NCBI RefSeq assembly: GCF_041261445.1
Contig: NZ_JBGCCU010000014.1
Coordinates: forward strand, 186,001-250,000
From: Catenulispora sp. EB89
Lineage (GTDB): Bacteria > Actinomycetota > Actinomycetes > Streptomycetales > Catenulisporaceae
DNA length: 64,000 bases
Direction: 5' to 3'
The notes below the pieces were generated by a model. It was not told where the DNA came from. It did not search any database and worked only from the letters and a program-made list of their open reading frames with translations. Below are positions 1 to 7,114 of this stretch, piece after piece. Positions within the stretch are counted from its first letter, which is position 1, and every line of letters starts with the position of its first letter. The translations under genes were made by a program, and so were the position numbers.

Positions 1-450
1 GTGCGGGCCGGCGGGATGGGCCTGGTCGCGGCGTGCGACCTGGCGGTGGCCGGACCCGCGGCGAGCTTCGCGCTGACCGAGGCGCGGCTCGGGGTCGCGC
101 CGTCGATCATCTCGCTGACGGTGCTGCCCAGGCTCACGTCCCGGGCCGCCTCGCGCTACTTCCTGACCGGCGAGAAGTTCGACGCGGCGCGCGCCGAGGC
201 GCTGGGCCTGGTCACGCTGGCGGCCGAGGACGTACCGGCGGCCGTCGCCGAGCTGGTCGCAGCGTTGCGCCAGGGCTCGCCGCAGGGGCTGGCGGAGTCG
301 AAGAAGCTGGTCACGGCCCCGGTCCTGGCCGCGTTCGACGCCGATGCCGACGTGCTGGCCACGGCTTCGGCGCGGCTGTTCGCGTCGGAGGAGGCGCGGG
401 AGGGGATGACCGCCTTCTTGCAGCGGCGGGCTCCGAGGTGGGCAGAATAA
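1..450 (+). CDS. Enoyl-CoA hydratase/isomerase family protein, C-terminal part
   Basis: Partial gene; the start lies left of the window, so the GTG at position 1 is probably an internal valine. The visible 149 residues open with a GGMGL...CDLAVA segment, typical of the crotonase fold around the second oxyanion-hole glycine and the following helix. An ARLGV...TxLPRL stretch and the usual C-terminal helices (FDAARAEALGLV, SKKLV) follow. Crotonases hydrate or isomerise acyl-CoA thioesters, mainly in fatty-acid or branched-chain acid breakdown in the cytosol. The family assignment is firm; the substrate cannot be read from this part. A TetR gene follows 60 bp downstream on the same strand and may control it. 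Confidence 0.85.
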   Translation: MRAGGMGLVAACDLAVAGPAASFALTEARLGVAPSIISLTVLPRLTSRAASRYFLTGEKFDAARAEALGLVTLAAEDVPAAVAELVAALRQGSPQGLAESKKLVTAPVLAAFDADADVLATASARLFASEEAREGMTAFLQRRAPRWAE

Positions 451-510
451 GCGTCCCATCAGCCACCCACCCACCAGCCACCCACCCGACCGGACAGGCG
501 ACCACCACCG

Positions 511-1110
511 ATGCGCGAACCTCAGCAGGACCGAAGCCGGGCCACCCGCCGCCGCTTGCTGGAGGCGTGCGTGGAGTGCCTGGCGGACACGGGGTGGAGT
601 GCGACGACCGTGGCGGTGGTGGCCGAGCACGCGGGGGTCTCCCGGGGCGCGGCGCAGCACCACTTCCCGACCCGCGAGGACCTGATCACCGCCGCGTTGG
701 AGCACATGTTCGACGAGCGCATCGAGTCGGCGCGGGCCGAGCTCAGCGCGCCCGGCAGCGTCGTCACCACCGAGGCGGTGGTCTCGCGGCTGGTCGAGCA
801 CTTCACCGGCACGCTGTTCAAGGCGGCGCTGCAAGTGTGGACGGCGGCCGCCGCCGACGAGGCGCTGCGTGAGCGCGTGGTGCCGCTGGAGCAGAAGTTC
901 GGGCGCGTCGCGTACCGGATGGCGATCGAGGCGCTCGGGGTCGGCGATGAGGACGAGACGGTCCATCGTCTGGTGCAGGCCACGCTCGATCTGGCGCGCG
1001 GGCTGGGGCTCGCCGACGTGCTGACGGACGACTCCGCGCGGCGGGCCGAGGTGGTGCGGGCGTGGTCGGCGCACCTGGACGCGGTGCTGCGCGAGCGCGC
1101 GGCGGCGTGA
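511..1110 (+). CDS. TetR/AcrR family transcriptional regulator
   Basis: A 199-residue protein of normal TetR length. Residues about 10-57 form the DNA-binding helix-turn-helix (TRRRLLEACVECL, then TTVAVVAEHAGVSRGAAQHHF and the REDL helix). The rest is the variable helical ligand-binding half. TetR proteins usually repress nearby genes until a small ligand binds. It lies just downstream of the enoyl-CoA hydratase fragment, so control of an acyl-CoA or fatty-acid operon is a reasonable inference, but the ligand is unknown. There is no clear ribosome binding site before the ATG; translation may be leaderless or coupled. Confidence 0.88.
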   Translation: MREPQQDRSRATRRRLLEACVECLADTGWSATTVAVVAEHAGVSRGAAQHHFPTREDLITAALEHMFDERIESARAELSAPGSVVTTEAVVSRLVEHFTGTLFKAALQVWTAAAADEALRERVVPLEQKFGRVAYRMAIEALGVGDEDETVHRLVQATLDLARGLGLADVLTDDSARRAEVVRAWSAHLDAVLRERAAA

Positions 1111-1208
1111 CGGGCACGGGGCGACGAGCGTGGTAATCATGTGCCTGACCTGCGGTGTATGCTCCCTGGGCCGACCCACGGGCGGTCGGTCAGGGAGAGG
1201 AACCGGGG

Positions 1209-2594
1209 ATGGACACCGAGATAGGACCCGACGCGAGCGACTCGTCACGCTCCGCCGAGGCCGCCGCTGACGGCACGCAGTTCGTAGCGGTCGAGCCGAC
1301 TCCGCCGACGGTTTCCCCGCCGCCGCAGACGGAGGCTCCGCAGCCGATGTCCCCGCCGCTCGCGCAGTCTCCGGCGCCGGCGAGCCCGCCGCCGCCCGCG
1401 CAGCCGCCGTACCCGGCGCAAGCGTGGCCCGCGCCGCCCTACGACCAGCAGCCGCCGAACCCCTACGCCTACCCGCCGCCTCCGCCCTACGGACCCGGCT
1501 ACGGACCCGGCTATGGCTATGGCTACCCCTACGGCCAACCGCAGACGCCGACCGGCACCAACGGCCTGGCGATCGCCGCGTTCGTGCTCGGCATCTGCGG
1601 CTTCTTCCTCGTCACCCCGATCATCGGCCTGATCTTCGGCATCGTCTCGCTCGCCGCCGTCCGCCGCACCGGCCAGAAGGGCAAGCGCCTGGCGGTCAGC
1701 GGGATCGTGCTGTCGAGCGCGTGGATCGTCGGTCTCGGTGCGCTCATCACGGTCGCCGTCATCAACACGCCGGACCCCGCGCAGCGGAGCGCCGACGGTA
1801 CTGTCGTCGGCTCGGGCACGGTCCCGGTGTTCGGGCTGCACCCGAAGGACTGCTTCACCCTCCCGGCGGGCGCGATCGGCTCCACCGACAACAACACCCG
1901 GACCTTCACCGTCGTCCCCTGTACGAAAGCGCACGACAGCGAGGCCTTCGGCTCGTTCCCCGCCGCCGAGAGCACCTTCCCCGGCATAGACGGCCTGCGC
2001 ACCGAGAGCTTGTCGCAGTGCCCGCAGCTGCTCAGCTCGTTCGTCCCGGACCCGGTGACGCTGCCGCCCGGCACCAGACTGCAGTTCATTTACCCGAACC
2101 AGCAGGCCTGGGACGCCGGCGAGCGCCGCGTGACATGCTTCCTGCAGTTCAGCACGGCCACGATGACGCACTCGGTGTACCGCGACCCGTCGACTTACAA
2201 CGCCGACCAACTGCGCTTCCTCAATGCCATCGGCCCGCTGTCGACGGCCGTCGGCCAGTTGGCGGCGACGCCGGAGTCGGCGGACATCTCGGTCTTCCAG
2301 CAGCGTGCGAACGACATCGTGGCCGCCGCGCAGGCCGAGGTGTCGGCGCTGTCGGGCGCGTCGTGGCCGGGGCCCGTGCAGCCGGCGATGGCCGCGCTCG
2401 TCGCCAACCACACCAAGGCGGCCGCGGTCTGGGAGCAGCTCGCGAGCGACACGGACGTCACGTCGTTCATGGACGACGCGCGCAACGCCGAAGCGGCCTT
2501 CGACGCTCAGGGCGAGATCGCGGTCCGGACGGCGCTCGGTCTGGCGACCCCGGCGCCGGGCGCGAGCGGCGGGACCGGCCAGGCGTCAGCCTGA
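1209..2594 (+). CDS. Membrane protein with proline-rich N-terminus, DUF4190 and septum-formation-like domains
   Basis: The ATG at 1209 is chosen because GGAGAGG lies about 10 bases upstream; a longer frame from 1155 lacks such a site. The 461-residue protein has an acidic then proline/tyrosine-rich N-terminus (about residues 1-115), and a DUF4190-type pair of membrane helices (about 117-185, starting NGLAIAAFVLGICGFF). The external part begins HPKDCFTLP and has paired cysteines and a VPCTKAHDSEAFG motif, typical of the actinobacterial septum-formation domain (Septum_form). Such proteins are envelope-located; their biochemical role is poorly known. No operon partner is evident. Confidence 0.78.
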   Translation: MDTEIGPDASDSSRSAEAAADGTQFVAVEPTPPTVSPPPQTEAPQPMSPPLAQSPAPASPPPPAQPPYPAQAWPAPPYDQQPPNPYAYPPPPPYGPGYGPGYGYGYPYGQPQTPTGTNGLAIAAFVLGICGFFLVTPIIGLIFGIVSLAAVRRTGQKGKRLAVSGIVLSSAWIVGLGALITVAVINTPDPAQRSADGTVVGSGTVPVFGLHPKDCFTLPAGAIGSTDNNTRTFTVVPCTKAHDSEAFGSFPAAESTFPGIDGLRTESLSQCPQLLSSFVPDPVTLPPGTRLQFIYPNQQAWDAGERRVTCFLQFSTATMTHSVYRDPSTYNADQLRFLNAIGPLSTAVGQLAATPESADISVFQQRANDIVAAAQAEVSALSGASWPGPVQPAMAALVANHTKAAAVWEQLASDTDVTSFMDDARNAEAAFDAQGEIAVRTALGLATPAPGASGGTGQASA

Positions 2595-2640
2595 TCGGCG
2601 GCCCGAGACCCTAGACCGGAGACCGGAGACCGGAGAACAG

Positions 2641-3690
2641 CTAACGCGCCCCCGGCGTCCTCTCCGCCTCGGCCCCGCAAGACCCCCGCACCACCAACCG
2701 CGTAGCCACCTGCAAAGGCGCACTGGCCGACCCGTCATCCGCGTCCAGCGCGTCCACCAACGCCTCGACCGCCCCCGCGCCGAGCGCCACCCGGTCCTGC
2801 GCGACCGTCGTCAGCGTCGGCCGCACCAGCGCCGCGGCCTCGATGTCGTCGAACCCGACGACCGCCATGTCCTGCGGCACCCGCAGCCCGGCGTCGGCCA
2901 GCGCGTGCAGCGCGCCGATCGCCATCTCGTCGCCGGCGGCGAAGATCGCGGTCGGCGGCTTGGGCAGCTCGATCAGCCGGCGCGCCGCCTCGTAGCCGCT
3001 GGCGAGGAAGAAGTCTCCATCGACGACGTGCTGCGGGTCCGGCGTGAGGCCCAGCCGCGCCATCTCCGCGTGGTACCCCGCCAGCCGCTCGGTCGCCGGC
3101 ATCAGGCTCAGCGGCCCGGTGATCGTGGCGATCGCGGTGTGGCCGAGGCCGTGCAGGTGCCGGACCGCGGTGGCCGCCCCGGCCCGGTTGTCCGACGTGA
3201 CGTACGTCGTCCGGTTCCGGTGCAGCGGCAGGTCGATCCCGACGCACGGCGTCCCGGCGTCCACCAGCGCCGTGATCGCCGGGTGCGTGGCGTCCACGCC
3301 CATCATGATCACGCCCGCGAGGCTGTGCTGCTGCGCCGCGCGCAGGTAGAGCGTCACGTCGCCGGGGCTCGCCGCGCCGGCCGTGGACAGCACCATCAGG
3401 TGGTAGCCGGACTCGGCTAGCGTCTGCTTAATCCCGACGAACAGGTCCAGGAGGAACGGATGCCTGCGGTCCTGGTTGGTGTACCCGGTGTCCCAGATCA
3501 GCCCGATCATGTCCGACCGCCGCCGCACCAGGGTGCGCGCCGGCTGGTTCGGCGAGTAGCCTAGCCGCTCGGCCATCTCCAGGATCCGCCGCCGGGTCTC
3601 CGGGCTCACCTCGGCACGGTCGTTCAGGGCGCGCGAGACCGTGGCGGGGGAGACGCCGCTGAGGCGTGCCAGCTCGCGGATGTCCACCAT
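2641..3690 (-). CDS. LacI family transcriptional regulator
   Basis: A 349-residue protein with an N-terminal LacI helix-turn-helix (residues 2-48: VDIRELARLSGVSPATVSRA and the hinge region ETRRRILEMAERLGY). A periplasmic-binding-protein-like sugar-sensing domain follows, ending in the usual VVGFDDIEAA and PTLTTV segments. LacI members repress sugar-use genes and are released by a sugar. The next genes upstream on the same strand encode a secreted polysaccharide-lyase-like protein and an alpha-galactosidase, so this is a plausible regulator of galactoside or plant-polysaccharide use (inference). An imperfect 12-bp palindrome with central ACGT at about 3746-3757, just upstream of the start, could be an operator. 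Confidence 0.9.
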   Translation of the reverse strand: MVDIRELARLSGVSPATVSRALNDRAEVSPETRRRILEMAERLGYSPNQPARTLVRRRSDMIGLIWDTGYTNQDRRHPFLLDLFVGIKQTLAESGYHLMVLSTAGAASPGDVTLYLRAAQQHSLAGVIMMGVDATHPAITALVDAGTPCVGIDLPLHRNRTTYVTSDNRAGAATAVRHLHGLGHTAIATITGPLSLMPATERLAGYHAEMARLGLTPDPQHVVDGDFFLASGYEAARRLIELPKPPTAIFAAGDEMAIGALHALADAGLRVPQDMAVVGFDDIEAAALVRPTLTTVAQDRVALGAGAVEALVDALDADDGSASAPLQVATRLVVRGSCGAEAERTPGAR

Positions 3691-3802
3691 GGAGTGTGAC
3701 CCTAGCGGAAGACAGCTAGCTGCGATAGATCGTTAGGCGCGTGGGCGGAAACGTATCCGGGCAGAACAGGGGCGCCGACACAGGTCCGCGCCGGCGCACG
3801 TC

Positions 3803-4591
3803 TCACGACCCGGCGGTCGCCAACGGCAACGTCGTCGCCATCGTCGGGCTGGTGAACGTGTCGGACGCGGCCCCGGGCGAGGGATGGTACGAGCCCCACT
3901 TCAGGTAGTCGCTGGTCCCGTCGTACGTGGTCCCGGTGAAGGTGCCGGAGCCTGTCGTGAACGTCTGCTTCGCCCCGTCGTACCAGAAGTCGATGGTCCC
4001 GCCGCTGCGAGCCAGGTGGATCTTCAACGCGTAGGAGTGCCACTGGTTGTTCGCGATCGGCGCGGTCCAGATCGGGTGCGCGACATGGTTCAGGTCCCAC
4101 TCCTGCAGCCGCACGCGGCCGTTCGTGGCGTCGATCTCGATCGGGTGATTGGCGGTCCCGGTGCTCGGGTCGCACTTGAGCTGGAAGACGTAGCGGTCGT
4201 CGTTGTCGGCGATGGCGACCTTGGACGACCAGCCGACGTAGAACGTCTGCCCCTCGGTCAGGGTCGGGCCCAGCGCCTCGCAGCGTTCCTGGCCGGCGGC
4301 TTGGTACGCCTGCCAGACCTTGCCCTTCACGCCGCCGCTGACGACCTTGAAGTTCCCCGTCGCGCACTGCACCGAGGCGAACGAGGACGGCCCGACCGCC
4401 GTGTCCGGCTTCCACAGCACCTTGCCGGCTGACGTGCTGGTGACTGACGTGCCGGTGACTGGCGTGCCGGCGGACGACGTGCCGGTGGCCGAAGCCGCCT
4501 CGGCCACGACGATCGCCCCGCCGGTCAACGCCAGCGCGGCGGCACCGGCACCCCATACCGTGAGTCTTCTGCGATGAAAGGCAGTGGTCAT
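3803..4591 (-). CDS. Secreted polysaccharide-lyase-like protein (heparin lyase I / PL20-like fold)
   Basis: The ATG at 4591 gives a 262-residue precursor; the longer open frame upstream has no coding character. The start is followed by a signal sequence (FHRRRLTVWGAG, then an alanine-rich hydrophobic stretch to about residue 35) and a Ser/Thr-rich linker. The mature part has beta-rich segments such as YVFQLKCD, IEIDATNGRVRLQEWDL, NQWHSYALKIHLA and GTIDFWYDGA, and ends with a YLKWGSYH motif. This matches the jelly-roll secreted polysaccharide lyases (Pfam Polysacc_lyase group; glucuronan or heparin lyase-like). Substrate unknown. It lies between a LacI regulator and a GH27 enzyme, suggesting a small carbohydrate-degradation locus. 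Family assignment is from motif memory, so moderate confidence. Confidence 0.62.
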   Translation of the reverse strand: MTTAFHRRRLTVWGAGAAALALTGGAIVVAEAASATGTSSAGTPVTGTSVTSTSAGKVLWKPDTAVGPSSFASVQCATGNFKVVSGGVKGKVWQAYQAAGQERCEALGPTLTEGQTFYVGWSSKVAIADNDDRYVFQLKCDPSTGTANHPIEIDATNGRVRLQEWDLNHVAHPIWTAPIANNQWHSYALKIHLARSGGTIDFWYDGAKQTFTTGSGTFTGTTYDGTSDYLKWGSYHPSPGAASDTFTSPTMATTLPLATAGS

Positions 4592-4677
4592 GGCGTGAAG
4601 GCTAAACGCCGCAGGCCCCGAGTGTGAGGAATCCTCAACAACCCGTTGCGCAACCGCGAGTATCCGTGTGAACAGGA

Positions 4678-4708
4678 GCGCCGCCGGGCAACGAGAACCC
4701 GGCGGCGC
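4678..4708 (-). terminator. GC-rich hairpin after the alpha-galactosidase gene
   Basis: An 11-bp perfect stem (GCGCCGCCGGG at 4678-4688 with its complement at 4698-4708) around a 9-base loop. It lies 9 bp past the stop of the GH27 gene on the minus strand. No long U tract follows, which is common for actinobacterial terminators. Confidence 0.65.
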
Positions 4709-4716
4709 GCCCGGTC

Positions 4717-6939
4717 CTAGGGCTGAACCGTCATCGCGAAGATGTGGATCGCCGGATCGTTCGGCACGGTCACCGTCTTCACCGTCTTCGAGGCGTCGAT
4801 CGCGATCGAGTTGTAGAACACGTCGTAGTCGATCCCGAAGTTCGCCGGTCCGCTCGGCGTGTTCCGATGCGTGGTGACGATCGCCGGCGTCGCCCCGTAC
4901 GCGGTCGGCGACGAGCAGCACCAGTTCGGGAAGCCGAGGCTCCCGCTGCTGGACGAGCCGTCCGTGTACGTCACCGTGACCGTGTCCGTGTCGAACCCGG
5001 CCTCCGCGCCGAGGAAGCCGAGCTTCGACCCCTGTCCGGTGACGTTCACCATCACGCCGCTGCCGGCCACGTTGTCGTTCGTCCCGGTCGCCGACGACGG
5101 CCAGGTGAACGTCGTGCCGCCGGCTTTGACCGAGGCTCCCGGGGTGGCCCCGGCGGTCGCGAGTGCCTGCGCCGAGTAGCTGTCGTTGTCGCCGTCGAAG
5201 TTCCCGGGGCCGGTGTTGGTCTCGTCAGTGACGGCTATGTTGTTGAACGCCGCGGCCAACGTCGGGAACGGTGTGTTCGTGACGTTCGACAAGTCGGCGC
5301 CGTCGACCGAAGGCGTCCCGCGATCGCGGTAGGCGACCGCGGCGCTCAGCGTCGTCGTCACCTTCCCCGGTGGCGGAGCGCTCGCGGTGACCATGAACGT
5401 GGCCGTCGCCGACGTTCCCGGCTTGACGTTCTTCAACCGCACCGACGACGGCGTCGCGGTCCACCCGGCCGGCAGCTTCAGCGTGACAGAGGGCTGTTGC
5501 GCATCGAAGTACCCGTAGTTGCCGAACGACACGCTCACCGGCGTCGGCACCCCGGCGGCCAGCGGCGCACCGCTGATCGTGGCCGCGGTGTGGATCGGCA
5601 GGTGCTTGTCGCCCCGGGGATGGACCCGGTAGATGACCGTCGCGTGCGGCGCCAGGGATGCGGAGATCGTGCCGTCGCTGGCGCTCTTGGCCTTGCTCAC
5701 CAGATCGGTCAGCTGGAGCGGCGCGCCGCCGGCCCGCAGGCCGATGGTCGCGGCGTTGGTCGTCACCGTCTGCGCGGTGTCGCCCTTGTTGAACAACACG
5801 ACCGAGACGTCGCCGTTCGCCAACGGCTTGGCCAGCACGTCATATCCGGTGCCCGACTGCACGATCGTGCCCTGCGCGCCGAGCTTGTCCTGGTCCACGG
5901 CCACCACGTCGGGGTTCGCCACGATCCCGACCTCGGTCGGCGTCAGCTTCGACAGGTCCGTGGACAGCAGGATCGGCGAGGCCATCTCGGCCCACAGCGT
6001 CATCTGGGTCTGCTCCTCGGTCGGGCTCAGCCCGCCGTTGCCGACCTCCAGCATGTCCGCGTCGTTCCAGTGCCCGGGGCCGGCCCACTGCGCGAGGCCT
6101 GGCGTGTTGTCCTCGCTGTAGTTCTCCAGCACGCTCGGCCAGGCGTCGTAGATGTCCGAGCCGAAGCGCCACAGGTTGCCGTGCTGGTAGAGCCAGGTCA
6201 GCTCGTTGGTGAAGTCCGCGCCGGAGCAGCAGGCGTAGGCCGGGGCCGACTCGGAGAACATCATCGGCCGGTGCTCGTTCAGCAGCGCCTGGCTGGCCTC
6301 GGTGTAGACGATCTGCGCGACCTGGCTGGCGGTCTTGCCGGGGAACTGGTCCATCGGCTGGTAGCAGTAGTCGAGCTTGAGGTAGTCCACGCCCCAGGAG
6401 GCGTAGAGGTCGGCGTCCTGCTGGAAGTGGCCGTAGCTGCCGGCCGCGCCCTGGCAGGTCTGGTAGCCGGCGTCCTCGTAGATGCCGAACTTCAGGCCCT
6501 TGCTGTGGATGTAGTCGCCGAGCCACTTCAGGCCGTGCGGGAAGCGGGTGGCGTCGACCTGGAGGTTGCCGTTGGCGTCCCGGGTCTTCTGCATCCAGCA
6601 GTCGTCGATGTTGACGTAGTCGTAGCCGAGCTTGTTCAGGCCCAGTTTGACGATCTGGTCGGCGGTCTTGGTGAACAGCGTCTCGTTCATGTCGCTGTTG
6701 CACTCGAAGCCGGCCCAGTCGTTGAAGCCCATCGGCGGGGTCAGCGCGAGGCCGTTGTAGGAGGGGTGGGTGTTGATCGGCGGCGGGGCCGTCGGGGCGG
6801 CGCTACCGGTGCTGCCAGTACTGCCGGCGCTGCCGGTGGCGGCTGAGACCGCCGGCGTGGCGGCCGTCAGGGCGCCGAACACCATCACGGTCGCGGCGAC
6901 GGCGCCGAACAGCCGCCGGCGGGGGGTGGTGCGGGACAT
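4717..6939 (-). CDS. Secreted GH27 alpha-galactosidase with NEW3-like and C-terminal accessory modules
   Basis: The ATG at 6939 is set by a GGAGG six bases upstream; it yields a 740-residue precursor. Signal peptide: TPRRRLFGAVAATVMVF to about residue 40, then a Ser/Thr/Gly linker. The GH27 catalytic barrel starts at LALTPPMGFNDWAGFECN. The nucleophile is probably Asp190 (YLKLDYC) and the acid/base Asp262 (RFGSDIYDAW), with VNIDDCW typical of the family. A C-terminal Greek-key domain follows, then a NEW3/NPCBM-associated beta-sandwich (AAGVPTPVSVSFGNYG). The last ~170 residues (FNNIAVTDETNTGPGNFDGDNDSYSAQAL onward) form a module that recurs twice in the SGNH protein at 13285. It cleaves terminal alpha-galactose outside the cell. 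The LacI gene nearby is a candidate regulator. Confidence 0.93.
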   Translation of the reverse strand: MSRTTPRRRLFGAVAATVMVFGALTAATPAVSAATGSAGSTGSTGSAAPTAPPPINTHPSYNGLALTPPMGFNDWAGFECNSDMNETLFTKTADQIVKLGLNKLGYDYVNIDDCWMQKTRDANGNLQVDATRFPHGLKWLGDYIHSKGLKFGIYEDAGYQTCQGAAGSYGHFQQDADLYASWGVDYLKLDYCYQPMDQFPGKTASQVAQIVYTEASQALLNEHRPMMFSESAPAYACCSGADFTNELTWLYQHGNLWRFGSDIYDAWPSVLENYSEDNTPGLAQWAGPGHWNDADMLEVGNGGLSPTEEQTQMTLWAEMASPILLSTDLSKLTPTEVGIVANPDVVAVDQDKLGAQGTIVQSGTGYDVLAKPLANGDVSVVLFNKGDTAQTVTTNAATIGLRAGGAPLQLTDLVSKAKSASDGTISASLAPHATVIYRVHPRGDKHLPIHTAATISGAPLAAGVPTPVSVSFGNYGYFDAQQPSVTLKLPAGWTATPSSVRLKNVKPGTSATATFMVTASAPPPGKVTTTLSAAVAYRDRGTPSVDGADLSNVTNTPFPTLAAAFNNIAVTDETNTGPGNFDGDNDSYSAQALATAGATPGASVKAGGTTFTWPSSATGTNDNVAGSGVMVNVTGQGSKLGFLGAEAGFDTDTVTVTYTDGSSSSGSLGFPNWCCSSPTAYGATPAIVTTHRNTPSGPANFGIDYDVFYNSIAIDASKTVKTVTVPNDPAIHIFAMTVQP

Positions 6940-7018
6940 TACACCTCCGAGGGAGAGGACTGATCTCGCCGAGTCACCGTAAGAAGCGCGAGCGCCGTGC
7001 GCAAGTGTTTGGGAAGGG

Positions 7019-7036
7019 TCAGTTTCAATCAGTTTC
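7019..7036. promoter_or_regulatory. Direct repeat TCAGTTTC x2 between GH27 and ABC exporter genes
   Basis: TCAGTTTC occurs at 7019-7026 and again at 7029-7036, one helical turn apart, in the divergent intergenic region (6940-7114). The spacing suggests a protein-binding site for one of the two divergent promoters. No matching protein can be named. Confidence 0.3.
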
Positions 7037-7114
7037 GCGCAGGGATCGTGCACGAGCGCCCGTTCCGCACTATCAGCCCTCGACGATCGACGGCAGGTCG
7101 GCGAGACTGATCTG

